A stretch of 64,000 nucleotides of DNA from Aricia agestis (Eukaryota; Arthropoda; Insecta; Lepidoptera; Lycaenidae). A program made the translations under genes and the position numbers. The stretch is taken from assembly GCF_905147365.1 (NCBI RefSeq), contig NC_056422.1, forward strand, positions 6,822,501 through 6,886,500. Reading direction: 5' to 3'. The stretch's first letter is position 1; the number at the start of each line of letters is the position of its first letter. Shown in pieces: positions 10,191 through 21,300 of this stretch. The notes under the pieces are model-generated. The model was not told the origin of the DNA, did not search any database, and saw only the letters and a program-made list of their open reading frames with translations.

Positions 10191-11573
10191 TATAAATGCT
10201 AAGCTAGTGATTATTTAGAGAGAAAGATTATTTAAGTATGTATTTTTATAAACATTTTAGTACAAGTTGTTATTTATAATTCAGAATTCAGATTATAAAA
10301 CAAAGTGTATCTGTCTGTATGTAATCTTATATAGGTATTTAAACCTCTGAAGGAATTTTTATAAAATTCAATATGCCGATAGTCAAAGGTCCGGAAAACG
10401 AAAGTTGTAATGAAGTTGCCGGGAATTAAAGTTAAAAAAAATGAAAATGTGAAATAATAATATTATTTAGTTTAACTTTATTAGGTTGGATATTATGTAT
10501 GTACTAAATAGATTGCGTCATTATGCTACTTGAAGTTCCTTGGTAGTTTTTATTATTCGTAGTTCCTTGGAGATCTGTTTGAGAAAAAAAATAATATTAT
10601 GCAAAGTTATTAAAATGCGTACGAGACGATAATATGATAAACGTGTTAGAGCGGCCATTATAATAAACGGTGACCTTTATCCAGCTCAAACGCCCTGGAA
10701 CGAGCATAATAATGTCCCGTAAATTATGAATTTAATATTCTAATATTTCAGACAAATTCATCGTACCATGAATATTTTTAATAGTTATTTTCGGGTAGGC
10801 CGAAACTATAAGGTTTGACTCACACTGGGGCAGAGTTGCAGCGTTGCGACGCATAATGTTGTATTTTTCCTATGAAAAAAAAAAAATTGCGTTGTCACGA
10901 CGGCGCGCGTTGTCACGACGCTTCCATATTATATTATTTAATATAACTCGCTTTCATTAGCTTGGGCTGTATGTATGTACGTAACGGAATCTTTGAGCAC
11001 GATCTTTACCTATTTCCAGTAGTCAAATTAATTCGAAACTTTGCATACGTATTTAAGAGCCAATGACAATGTAATAAGTTGTAAAAAAAATTATCGTGTT
11101 TTTTTTTTTTTTTTTTTAATTATATTATAGCAGATCACATAAATAAGATGAATTTGGTTTGGCGAAAACAAAACGCGTCGCTTCGACTCTGCCAACTTCG
11201 ATTGCCAACTTCGACTCTGTGTGAATTATTGAGCCTAAATGTATGCGTATTACATAACGAGGCTTGAGCGCAAACAGTTTTTCGCTCGACAGTACATATT
11301 CATTAGACGAAAGTACAGTTGGGACGAAAAGTACAGTTGTTAACAAAACTTGTTCAAAGTAAGGGAGCGCTTCCGGTGATGCGCTGCAAGGAATTTTTGA
11401 GAACCAATAGAATCGCTGCGTTTGCCTAAATTCGCTCAGCGTAGTGATTCCTATTGGATCTTAATAACACATGCCTCGCAACGTAGCTTCCATGAAAACG
11501 CAAGCCTCTTCCCACATGATGTCTTCTGATTGTACACCTTCGCAATCATATGTGATAGAAGCCACATGCTATA
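10191..11573. other. No gene seen
   Basis: Intergenic sequence with an oligo-T run near 11100 and a GC-richer patch at 11340-11480 of unknown nature. No element boundary could be drawn. Confidence 0.45.
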
Positions 11574-11918
11574 GTGTCTAAACACACTAGGCTGAATTAC
11601 GCCGGCGTAATTTCCGCCGCAAATGTCAAATAGGCTCTAAACACACTAGGCTGAATTACGCTGGCGTAAATTCCACCGCTTTTAAGCCGCGTTTGGGTGT
11701 GACACACTGTTACGTCGCGTTTTGTATGTGTTTGACATTTGCGGCGGAAATTACGCCGGCGTAATTCAGCCTAGTGTGTTTAGACACAAACGCATACAAA
11801 ACGCGACGTAATAGTGTGTCACCCTTCGTATTCGGCCCGTACTTTGTATGCAATTTAAACGCGGCGTAAACGCGGCGGAATTTACGCCGGCGTAATTCAG
11901 CCTAGTGTGTTTAGAGCC
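11574..11918. mobile_element. Interleaved palindromic MITEs
   Basis: Arms share ctaaacacactaggctgaat and tacgccggcgtaa. Pair A ends GTGTCTAAACAC (11574) and complement (to 11787). Pair B ends GGCTCTAAACAC (11633) and complement (to 11918). A further inner pair (gtgacacactgttacgtcgc) lies at 11698-11732 against 11786-11821. The order A, B, A', B' means the pairs interlock rather than nest. Confidence 0.65.
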
Positions 11919-12333
11919 TTTGACTGCTTATAGACAAAATTCGACGTCGATCATGATTATTGATTAATCATAGACTATTATATGCCCCAAAGGTTCTTCA
12001 TAGCCATAATAGGCAAACGTGGGTTACACAATATTCTTTTGACGAGGGTTGAAAAATGGTTGCAATTTCAGAATTAAGAAATTAAAAGCGTGAATATTCA
12101 TAACAACATTTTACCCAAAAATAAATTCATTAAAATAAATTGTATATGTATAAACTCAGTTCTCATACACACCAATTTATTTTATAAAAATTAAAAGCAA
12201 CATTTTTTACGTGTGTATTTTTGCTGCAAACGCGTAGTGGCAGGAGTGATTTTTATTCCAATTTCCTTTGTTAACGAGAAACCGAAATATGATCTAGAAA
12301 GGAACATAGCCGCAGGTAATATAAAGTTTTATA
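11919..12333. other. No gene seen
   Basis: AT-rich sequence between two transposons. A 74-codon frame here runs into the next element and is not credible as a gene. Confidence 0.45.
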
Positions 12334-12341
12334 GTACAATG

Positions 12342-12895
12342 CAGTGTTTTTCAACCTGTGGATCGCGACTCGCGACCCCCTGGGGCTTCGCGAAGCTTTT
12401 GTGTTTAGTAGGGTGGCCAGAGGCAGAGTTGCGGTAGGTTCTATCAAAAATCAAACAAAAATATTTATTTCCAAATAGGTTAACAAAGTTAACTCTTTTA
12501 GAACGTCGTGTCTACATGATCGAGACCACCGGTTCGGGAACTACCCTATCGTACTCTGCCTTAAGCGATGAGTGGAGCACCATGGGGTTTTAGTGGGTAG
12601 ACATACCCCGGCCGATATCCCCAATTTGCCGGGGATGCGTAAAGCATTCTTCCATGTTGAAAAAAAGGGTGGCCAGAGGTTGAGAGAAGTTTTTCAGTAA
12701 AAAACAATAAATGTAATTATTATATCAATATTACAAAAAATATTGATAGGTAAGTATATTAAGCAGGAGATTTTTACAGACTATTCATAAACATACATAT
12801 TATATGATAAGGGATGAAGGGGTGGCGAAATATTTTTTTTGTACCATCACATCAAAAGAAAGGGGTCGCATCATAAAGATTATTGAAGAACGCTG
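12342..12895. mobile_element. hAT-like non-autonomous transposon, interrupted
   Basis: Ends CAGTGTTTTTCAACCTGTGG and, inverted, CAGCGTTCTTCAATAATC, with GATCGCGAC / GGGTCGCAT subterminal motifs. CAGTG-type ends are typical of hAT elements. The flanks (gtacaatg, tacaaagt) resemble a decayed 8-bp duplication. A retroelement inserted at 12424-12666. Confidence 0.55.
12424..12666 (+). mobile_element. Short retroelement insertion with 13-bp target duplication
   Basis: Bounded by perfect direct repeats gggtggccagagg (12411-12423 and 12667-12679) and ending in oligo-A, the hallmarks of target-primed reverse transcription. The body (accggttcgggaactaccc, gccggggatgcgtaaagc) is not recognised; it may be a SINE or a LINE 3' end. 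Confidence 0.65.
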
Positions 12896-12903
12896 TACAA
12901 AGT

Positions 12904-13350
12904 TTCAAACAATATACAGGCAGGTATCAATTTCTATGTATGCCCCACGAACCAATTTCATTTCAATCAAACATAGGCTTTGAGACAATGTTTATAAAAG
13001 GCATTGTCATCGAAAGTTGTATTTGATGTGACGTCTGTGACTATATTTGTTCGTGAAAGATACTAAAGTTTTGAATGGAAATGGTGAAATAGTATAAATA
13101 ATATAAGGCACTTTTACAGATGGAAATATAACAATTGAGCAGTCGCTGTAAAGAACTCGCGTAGAAGACAAACTAAAATAAGCGTAGAATTTATAAGCTA
13201 TTCTGACTAATTATAAAGTATTATTCGAGCGAAGTAATTACTCTGTAAATAATATAGTGCCTGGACTCTGGAGGATATTTAAAATAAACTGGTTAAGGTT
13301 ATTTTATTATAAAAATTCGCCAACATTTTTGCGTATGTCTAAGCCGCCCT
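12904..13350. other. No gene seen
   Basis: AT-rich intergenic sequence with no element boundary I can support. Confidence 0.45.
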
Positions 13351-13608
13351 TGGTTTACACGTATTAAGTAGATAAGTAGTTAACTAAATATTAACTTAAT
13401 TTTAAGTGCCTGCCCGAAATGTGTCAAGTGACCCCCCCCCCGCCCAGCCCCGCCTGCCAAAACAGAAAATAGTCAAAATTTTTATTTCCTTGCTTAGTAC
13501 TTAACTAAATTTTAACTTGCTACTAAATTGTGTGTTTACATGCAATAAATAACTTAAAATTAAGTTAAAATTTAGTTAAATACTTATCAACTTAAGACGT
13601 GTAAACCA
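13351..13608. mobile_element. 258-bp palindromic MITE
   Basis: Arms of about 55 bases from TGGTTTACACGT to ACGTGTAAACCA, rich in aacttaattttaagt-type sequence. The centre has a C9 run and a GC-rich spacer. No coding capacity. Confidence 0.65.
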
Positions 13609-13641
13609 GCCATTAGGGCTTGATCACACCCAACGAGTAGA

Positions 13642-13938
13642 TTTTTTTTTATGAAATAAGGATGGACACTCGCAGTATCAGAAGAGCTGCAGGTGCGTTG
13701 CTGGCCTTTTAAGAGGGAATAGGGTAATAGGGGAGGGTAGGGAAGGGAAGGGAATAGGGGAGGGTAGGGAAGGGAAGGAAATGGGGTAGGGAAGGGAATA
13801 GGGTAGGGAATTGGGCCTCCGGTAAACTCACTCGGCGAAACACAGCGCAAGCGCTGTTTCACGCCGGTTTCCTGTGAGCCCGTGGTACTTCTCCGGTCGA
13901 GCCGGCCCATTCGTGCCGAAGCATGGCTCTCCCACGTG
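13642..13938 (-). mobile_element. SINE-M with partial internal deletion
   Basis: Reverse-oriented copy lacking part of the region between the A-tail and cactcgcag. It is flanked by gtagat on both sides (13637-13642, 13937-13942), a probable target duplication. Confidence 0.75.
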
Positions 13939-14029
13939 TAGATTGGCGAGACAGTGCCCTCGGCCGAGCGGGCGGTATGTATAGTATGCTCTCGACCAAT
14001 TAAATTATTCAGGTGTAATCAGGGGCCGT

Positions 14030-14178
14030 TCCACGAAACCGTTTTGAGACTCAAACAATTGATCGAATCAAAGAATGCCGCGTCCTACTCTAACAAACGT
14101 AAAATGACGTTGTTAGAGCAGGACGTGGCATTCTCGCCCGATTGTTTGAGTCTCAAAACGGTTTCGTAGTAGGCCACC
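14030..14178. mobile_element. Palindromic MITE
   Basis: Arms of about 60 bases: cgaaaccgttttgagactca near the left end and its complement near 14150-14168. The centre pairs gagtaggacg-type sequence with gagcaggacgtggcattc. Frames on both strands are by-products. Confidence 0.65.
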
Positions 14179-14188
14179 AGGTCTAAGT

Positions 14189-14787
14189 AAGTATCCTTGA
14201 TCGCTAGTTTGATTAGTAAGATAATGGACATCTCTATAGCTACGTAATAGCAGTAGCAATCCCAGCCGGGCTAGCACGGCCACCAGTAGAAATGCGAAAG
14301 TATAGACAAACTGTGGAGATAAAGTTAAGGTGAAGTTCCGGTCTTTTTTTCGTTCCGAAAAATTAAAATCAAATGCCACTTTATGACAGACTATAGTCCT
14401 AAAAATTCAAATAATATATCATACTTTATGACAAATATTATAGTCTGTCATAAATGTCGCGATTAGCCGCGGTAAAGATCGGAACGGACCTTAAGTTTAC
14501 GTCCACAGTTTGTCCATACTTTCGCATTTCTACTGGTGGCCGTGCTAGAGCTACAGGTCGCGACGGCCACCGAAAGTATGGTGTGGCCGTCGGCCGCCAT
14601 GCGGCCAGGTGCGCGTGGTCTATGGCGGTTTCATACTAAGCTATGGCGGTTTCATCTCGATGGCCGTCGCGACCTGGCCGCTAGTGCGCGCCCGGGCTAA
14701 ACCAGCCTAAGTATCCTTGATCGCTAGTTTGATTAGTAAGATAATGGATATCAATCTCTATAGCTACGTAATAGCAGTAGCAATCCC
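14189..14787. repeat. 75-bp direct repeats flanking an inverted-repeat element
   Basis: The segment from aagtatccttgatcgctag to agcagtagcaatccc occurs at 14189-14263 and again at 14709-14787 with few differences. Between the copies, ctagcacggccaccagtaga (from 14271) pairs with its complement ending at 14548, and a GC-rich stretch (ggccgtcgcgacctggccg) follows. A 75-base repeat is too long for an ordinary transposon target duplication. Confidence 0.65.
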
Positions 14788-15070
14788 TGATGTCTCTAGC
14801 CGTTAATACTGTTTACAGTGGAACTTTATTGCGTACGTGATGTAGCTAGTGACAGTAACGGATGAGGACAGACGAACTTCCAGAGAGCGATCTCGTATGT
14901 GATACACTTCCTTCTTGTCTTATATGTAGGTCAATTCTAAATCCATACTCATATTATAAACGCGAAAATGTGTCTGTCTGACTGTTACCTCTTCATGCCC
15001 AAACCTTCGAAATATATTTTGCTAAAAGCAAAATAGTTGCTGAAAGAACAACCAACCTTATTGGCATACC

Positions 15071-15350
15071 TGTCGCATTTTGGTGTACACCTATGAAACA
15101 TACGCCAATCGAAAGAGAATATGTTTACAAACAACAAATACTCTTTGACAAAATGTCGTAAATAATATACTTTCTGAGTTATTTCAGTTTGAAAATGTAA
15201 AATAAATAACATTTTAGATACATTTTAGATACAACCTGAAATATTTAAAAAAGTATAACATTTACGGCATTTTGTTAAAGAGTATTTGTTGTTTGTAATT
15301 ATTTTCTCTGTCGATTGGCGATGTTTCAAAGGTGTACACCAAAATACGAC
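15071..15350. mobile_element. Palindromic MITE with ~105-bp arms
   Basis: tttggtgtacacctatgaaa near the left end pairs with tttcaaaggtgtacaccaaa near the right end. Inner arms pair acaaacaacaaatactcttt with its complement. Confidence 0.65.
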
Positions 15351-15359
15351 ATTTTAAGT

Positions 15360-16541
15360 ACTTGAAAATATTAGGTAGGTATACCACGCTCCGTACAAAA
15401 GGTTCGAACTCTTTTTGTATGAAGATACTATGAGTTCCAGGGAAGAGCTAAGGATACTTTTTTCACGGAATTGACAGTTTTCGCACGATAAGCGAATTGC
15501 GGGTGTCATTCAGTCTTAAAATAAAACAGTTGCGATATTATTTCCATGCAGTCTCAATATAATAAGTTAGAAAAAGCTTCCTTAAAAATCATAAACGTCG
15601 CGTTAATTTTGCTGCCGCTGCGTAATATTTTTTATATTATATTCGGAGCAGAGGGCGCCACTAGTACACACAGTTAATACAAGTAATATCCGACATGTTA
15701 CACACGTCATATTAGAATATTGACAGAAGCATTGTCAAAAGTCAAACAAAACTGTTTTGTTTACTGTATATATGCTTATGCTACCCCTAGCGTAATGATA
15801 TTGCAGTAATATCTGGTAAATATGTCAAATATGTCTCTGGCGATACCCACAATTAGCGCCACATTCCTGCATCGCACTATCGAAGTTTTCTAAGTGCATC
15901 GGTATATATTATACGACAGCTGAAATGTATCACGTGGGCTCCGGCCTGACCGAGCATAAAACCTCGCTCGGTCGAAATAACTTCCTTTGCGGCCTCTACG
16001 TATATTCCAAATTCCAACATATAATTGTACTAATGAAATTACAAACGCATTCTGATACGCCAAAAATCAGTTCACGATTTTAAGACTTTCAACGAGAAAA
16101 CGTGTCAGAAAGACAAACACATTATCATTTATGTAAACAGCTTAATATAATATTTAGTACAAATATCTTGGGTTTATGTACGTTGTAGAATATTCCAAAC
16201 GAGGTAACAACATTTCCATCATACAACATGCTATCAAGATATCGGGTGTCTCTCGCCAACGATGTACCATTAAAATGCAATTACTATGCAAAATTGCACA
16301 CTGTCCGTACTATGCTCTCATGTGGACACTGACAATATAAATGGGCTATCTTGTCGATATGGGCTAAGTTATCAATATCAAATTGATGGTTATGCAAAAT
16401 GCGTTGTAACTTGTAGCCTGTAGATTAAAATACATTTTAAAGTCGATTTTTTGACTGAGCTACTTGTGTAGCCTATAAGAAATTATCTGGTTCATCTTAG
16501 AGTTGGGTATGACTGAAAAAAAATTGGTTAGTTTATACACT
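15360..16541. other. No gene seen
   Basis: Intergenic sequence to the left of the provirus. It contains no convincing coding region or repeat boundary. Confidence 0.45.
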
Positions 16542-16692
16542 AGCTGTCCGGGCAAACGTTGTTTTGCCATGAAATGATTTTACCTGTTTTACTGATTTTC
16601 TCTTGTAGGATTTTCTGATTTATTTTTTCTATAAACCTCACGGAGCCCGAGACCTTTCCAACGAATACAAAACCGTGGAAATCGGTTCGTGC

Positions 16693-16887
16693 TGTTATAG
16701 CTTTGTTATGTATGTAACATCCCTTAGTCAGCCCCTTTCCTACCTATCCAGCATTTCCTTTGTCTAGCAGCTTCGGTTGCATTCCCAGTCCCACACTCTC
16801 CATCCAGTATCCATCCGCGCTAGACGTGTGCATCAAAAATCCAAAATTGTTTTTTTTAAAAAGCCAAAATCCTTGTGCGTTGTAACA
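16693..16887 (+). repeat. 5' LTR (195 bp)
   Basis: Begins TGTTATAG and ends TTGTAACA, so the ends form a short TGTTA/TAACA inverted repeat. By eye it is identical to the 3' LTR. It should contain promoter and polyadenylation signals, but no obvious TATA box was seen, as in several errantiviruses. Confidence 0.93.
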
Positions 16888-16888
16888 T

Positions 16889-16906
16889 TGGTGGCAGCGA
16901 AAAGGG
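16889..16906 (+). other. Putative primer-binding site
   Basis: TGGTGGCAGCGAAAAGGG starts one base after the 5' LTR. Primer sites complementary to a tRNA 3' end begin TGG because tRNAs end in CCA. I do not assign the primer tRNA. Confidence 0.55.
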
Positions 16907-17187
16907 ATCTTAAAGGTCCCCGGAAAACGTCTTCCGAAAACTCTTCTAAATCCTCAGTATCCTAAATCTTCTATATCCAGTGAGAAGTGTTTCGTGAAAG
17001 TGCTAATTCCAATCAACCACAAGTCGAACTCATACATAAAAATAATTATTCTTAATTTTGCACACTATAAGTCTAGTTAAATATTCGAACTATAATCGTA
17101 CAAGTTCATCGTGCATTTCGCCGAAGTAACCCGACCCGCCGAGCCTGACGACTACATCGAGATAAGCCGAGCTCCAGCCTAAACAAC

Positions 17188-17219
17188 ATGATAAGGTGCA
17201 TCGCTGCAGCCAGATTCCT
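17188..17219 (+). CDS. env leader exon (spliced start of envelope)
   Basis: An ATG at 17188 is followed by ten codons plus two bases and then a strong donor, CCT|GTGAGT, at 17219/17220. The acceptor ttcccttacag| ends at 22917. Joining them continues in phase into the env frame, which has no usable early ATG of its own, and the encoded start is hydrophobic like a signal peptide. Spliced env RNAs with a leader-derived start are known from gypsy-type errantiviruses. In unspliced RNA the same ATG ends at a TGA at 17221, making a tiny upstream frame before gag. Inference from splice consensus and phase, without transcripts. Confidence 0.65.
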
Positions 17220-17317
17220 GTGAGTGATCTACTATTCTATTTCTGGTCATTGCAATTTAATATTAAGAAATATTTTTGTTTTTGTTTTAAATAAATTACA
17301 GCTAACTTTAATTTAAG

Positions 17318-18376
17318 ATGTCGGAATCTAGAGCCCCTAGCCCTAAATTCGAAAGACCTGAAATAAATGTGAATGACATAGATGACGAAGCAGGTCCGTC
17401 CTCCCAACCGGGACCGGTCACTAGGTCCCAGAAAAAAACTAAAAACACTGCTGCACCTAAGGTAGAGTTAGATTTATCAACGTTATTAAAATTTATAAAG
17501 CCTTACGATGGTGCTAGGGAATCACTAAATTCTTTTCTAGTAAATTGCAGCAATGCCCATGATCTTGCCACAGATAATCAAAAAGACATTATATTTAAAT
17601 ACATTTTATGCCAGTTACAAGGGAGAGCACAAACTGCATGTTCTATAAAGGAATTCGTAAATTGGGCGCAACTAAAAGAATTCTTAAAAACGCAATTTAG
17701 TGAGCGCAAACATTACGCCCACCTACTTACCGATCTACAAGAATGTAGACAGCAAACCAACGAACCCGTGAGCCAATATGCCCTAAGGGTAGAAACATGT
17801 TTGTCGCAATTATTAACGGAAATTTCAATTGCCCATGGAAATAAAAGTAGGGAAATGATAGGTCGTACAGCTGCGATGGAAGAACTAGCACTCCATCACT
17901 TCCAGATGGGTCTTACGCCGAGAATTTCGAACATCGTCCGGTGCAAAGCACCACGTACTCTTAATGAAGCAACTAATTTTGCCATATCCGAGGAAAAACT
18001 CCAACAATTTATTTATAAAAATTCTCAATCGCAACAGCGACCGGAAAGACCGCGTATAATTAAGCCAAACCCCGGTAATTTTGTTAGTAACCAACCAGCC
18101 TTTAGATTCAGTCGTAATAATATGCAGTCGCGATCGCCACAACCTAATCAAACAAGCAGTGGGTCAGAAGTAATATGCAGATACTGCAAGGCACCCGGGC
18201 ACACGCTAGAAGAATGTAGGAAGCGTCAATTTAATAATGAAAGATTTAGGCTCAATCAAAATCCTAGATCACAACGGGTGAATTTTATATCTGAACCTAC
18301 CGAAATCGATTCTGCCGAAGATACTAACCCGACTGAAGGCTACGACACCGTCGATATCGGATCAAAAAACGCATAA
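17318..18376 (+). CDS. gag: Gag polyprotein
   Basis: Encodes 352 residues that assemble the particle. The first 45 or so residues are hydrophilic. The middle has the capsid-like helical region of Gypsy Gag (LDLSTLLKFIKPYDGARESL onward; retrotransposon gag family). Near residue 290 there is one zinc knuckle, CRYCKAPGHTLEEC, fitting C-x2-C-x4-H-x4-C for RNA binding. The start ATG follows a leader of about 430 bases. The frame ends at TAA 18374-18376, just after the slippery heptamer 18364-18370, and overlaps the open pol frame (from 18337) by 40 bases. No internal stop. Confidence 0.92.
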   Translation: MSESRAPSPKFERPEINVNDIDDEAGPSSQPGPVTRSQKKTKNTAAPKVELDLSTLLKFIKPYDGARESLNSFLVNCSNAHDLATDNQKDIIFKYILCQLQGRAQTACSIKEFVNWAQLKEFLKTQFSERKHYAHLLTDLQECRQQTNEPVSQYALRVETCLSQLLTEISIAHGNKSREMIGRTAAMEELALHHFQMGLTPRISNIVRCKAPRTLNEATNFAISEEKLQQFIYKNSQSQQRPERPRIIKPNPGNFVSNQPAFRFSRNNMQSRSPQPNQTSSGSEVICRYCKAPGHTLEECRKRQFNNERFRLNQNPRSQRVNFISEPTEIDSAEDTNPTEGYDTVDIGSKNA

Positions 18377-21300
18377 GCGTCTCGTCCTGTTGCCGTGCGG
18401 GACCTAAAAAACCTCAAACCAGCACAAAATTATACACTGTTTCCTCTAGAGTCACGCAACAGGGTAACCAGCCCCAAACTGAAGACTCCTTAAATGATAA
18501 AAATAAAAAACTATTCACTGTTTCCTCAAGAGTCACACAACAGGGTAACCAGCCCCAAACCGGATACTCTTTAACTAGTAAATCATCCACTGTACCCTCT
18601 AGAGACACGCGACAGGGTAACCAGCCCCAAACTGAAGTCTCCTTGATTACTGATAATTCGCTGAATCAAAAAAATAAAATATTGTCAACATTCGAAATTA
18701 CTAGCGATCCAAGCATTATGCTCTTACCTTATGTACTCGTCGAAACTTCTATATCCAAACTTCCTATATCCTTGCTTGTAGATTCAGGTTCATCCGTAAG
18801 CCTAATTAAACATTCCTGCCTACAAATTCATCCATCCCTTAAAAAAGAATTTATCCAACTCAAAGGCATTGACTCCTCAGAAAATCCTATTCTCACTAAC
18901 GGACATTTTGAACTTAAGCTAAAACTCCAAAAATCCTCCGTATCACACAAATTTCACGTTGTTGATAAAATCCATTTACCTTATGATGGTATTATCGGGT
19001 CAGATTTGCTCAATGCTCTTAACTGTAACATAAATTATAACAAAGACCTGCTTTATATAGGAGAATCATCACTAAAACTAAATTTCAATGAACCGGCATA
19101 TCTAATTCCACCCAGGACCGAACAAATTATCGAGTGCTCAGTATCAAATCCTGAAATAAAGGAAGGTTTAATTTTGGATCAAAAAATTTCAGATTCTTTA
19201 TTAATAGCAAACTGTGTTGTTCGGGTAAAGAAAAATAATAGAATAAATTTATCCGTCGTTAATATCTCAGAAGAAAAAGTTACTTTAAATTCAAACCTTA
19301 ATTTAAAAATAATACCTATGGAATCTAATGATCTAAACTATTGTCACACTGCTTCTGTAAATCATTTAAGTAGCTCACCTCCTAACTTCACAAAACGCAC
19401 TGAAAAAGTTCTACAACAATTACGTATTGCACACCTTAACGAAGAAGAGGCTAATGCATTAATAGAACTTTGTTCCGATTATTCAGACATATTTCACTTA
19501 CCCGATGAAAATCTTACGTATACAAATGCTCTTAAACATGAAATTAAAACTACTACCGACGTCCCGATCCACACGAAAACTTACCGGTTTCCTGAGGTAC
19601 ATAAAGCAGAAGTCCGTAACCAGATCAATAAGATGCTGGATCAAAATATAATTGAACCATCTAATTCACCTTGGTCTTCCCCGATTTGGGTGGTGCCAAA
19701 GAAGTTAGACGCGTCAAACGTTCAAAAGTGGAGAGTTGTAATAGACTACAGGAAGTTAAACGACGTGACTATTGGTGACACATATCCTATCCCTCAAATT
19801 ACTGAAATCTTGGACCAACTGGGTCAAAGTACTTACTTTTCCACATTAGATTTAGCATCAGGTTTCCATCAGATCCTTTTAAATGAAGAAGATAAATCCA
19901 AAACTGCATTCACTATACCAGAAGGTCATTATCAATTTCTAAGGATGCCGTTTGGACTGAAAAACGCACCGGCGACCTTCCAAAGACTAATGAATAACGC
20001 ACTTTCTGGATTGCAAGGCTTACGTTGCTTTATTTATTTAGACGATATTATCTGTTATTCTCACGATTTGTTATCACATATTAAAAATTTAGAACTCATT
20101 TTCCAAAGACTAAGAAAATTTAACCTGAAATTGCAACCCGACAAGTGCGAATTCCTACGTCGTGAAGTTTCATATTTAGGCCACATTATCACAGAAGATG
20201 GCGTTAAGCCAAACCCGGATAAAATCGAATCTGTTGTTGAATTTCCTATCCCACAAAGTCCTAAAGATATAAAATCCTTCCTCGGCTTAGTATCCTATTA
20301 CCGAAGATTTATCCCAGATTTTTCAAAATTAGCTAAACCTCTAACCAACCTTTTAAAGAAGGATCAGCCCTTCATTTGGGAAAACCAACAACAACTAGCT
20401 CTAGAAGCACTTAAAAATAAACTTACCTCTGCACCCGTCCTATGTTATCCTGACTTTACCAAACCTTTTATACTGACAACAGACGCTTCAAACTATGCTC
20501 TCGGAGCTGTCCTTTCTCAAGGCCCGTTAGGTCAAGAACGCCCCATAGCCTATGCCTCTCGAACTCTTAACAGAAGTGAGAGTAACTATAGTACAACAGA
20601 GAAGGAGTTGCTAGCCATCTTATTTGGTTGTAAACAGTTTAGACCGTATCTGTATGGACAAAAATTTCAGATAGTCACTGATCACAGGCCTTTAAAATGG
20701 CTTTTCAACCATAAAGATCCGTCCAGCAAGTTACAGAGATGGCGTCTCAAGCTTGAAGAATACGACTATGAAATAGTGTATAGGAAAGGAAAGCTAAATT
20801 CAGCAGCGGACGCCCTATCAAGATATCCAGTGAATCCTATATATCCTGAAAATCCTACACCAACTGAAATTAACAACCCTATACCCCTTACAGAGCTCCA
20901 TTCTGACGTTTTCGACGATAATGAATGGACCACAATAACGTTTAGCCCAATAGACGAAAAAGACTTAGACTTCTCACCACTGAATCCTCCTACTCCGGTT
21001 GAATCCGATCCTCTAAATCAGCATTCTCAAAATTCTGTAACTGACAATCTTAATCCTGACTTGAATTCGACATATTTTGATCCACAACCTTCAACCAGTA
21101 GACAAGCTACTGTACAACCCGAAATCGATAACCCTGTAATTAGTCACGCTCCCTTGGTACCAACCGATCAGTCGGAACAGCCCTCTGCACCTACAGAACG
21201 GTCAACAACACCGGATGAAACTTACAATGATTTCCTTAAATCACCTTCCAGATCTTTTAATACCCGAATTTTAGAACATAATAGTAGCATCCTGAAAAGC

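Noticed and set aside
18643..18645. TTG as start of pol, and TTG at 23018 as start of env
   Set aside because: Both frames continue open upstream. Pol is explained by -1 frameshifting and env by splicing.
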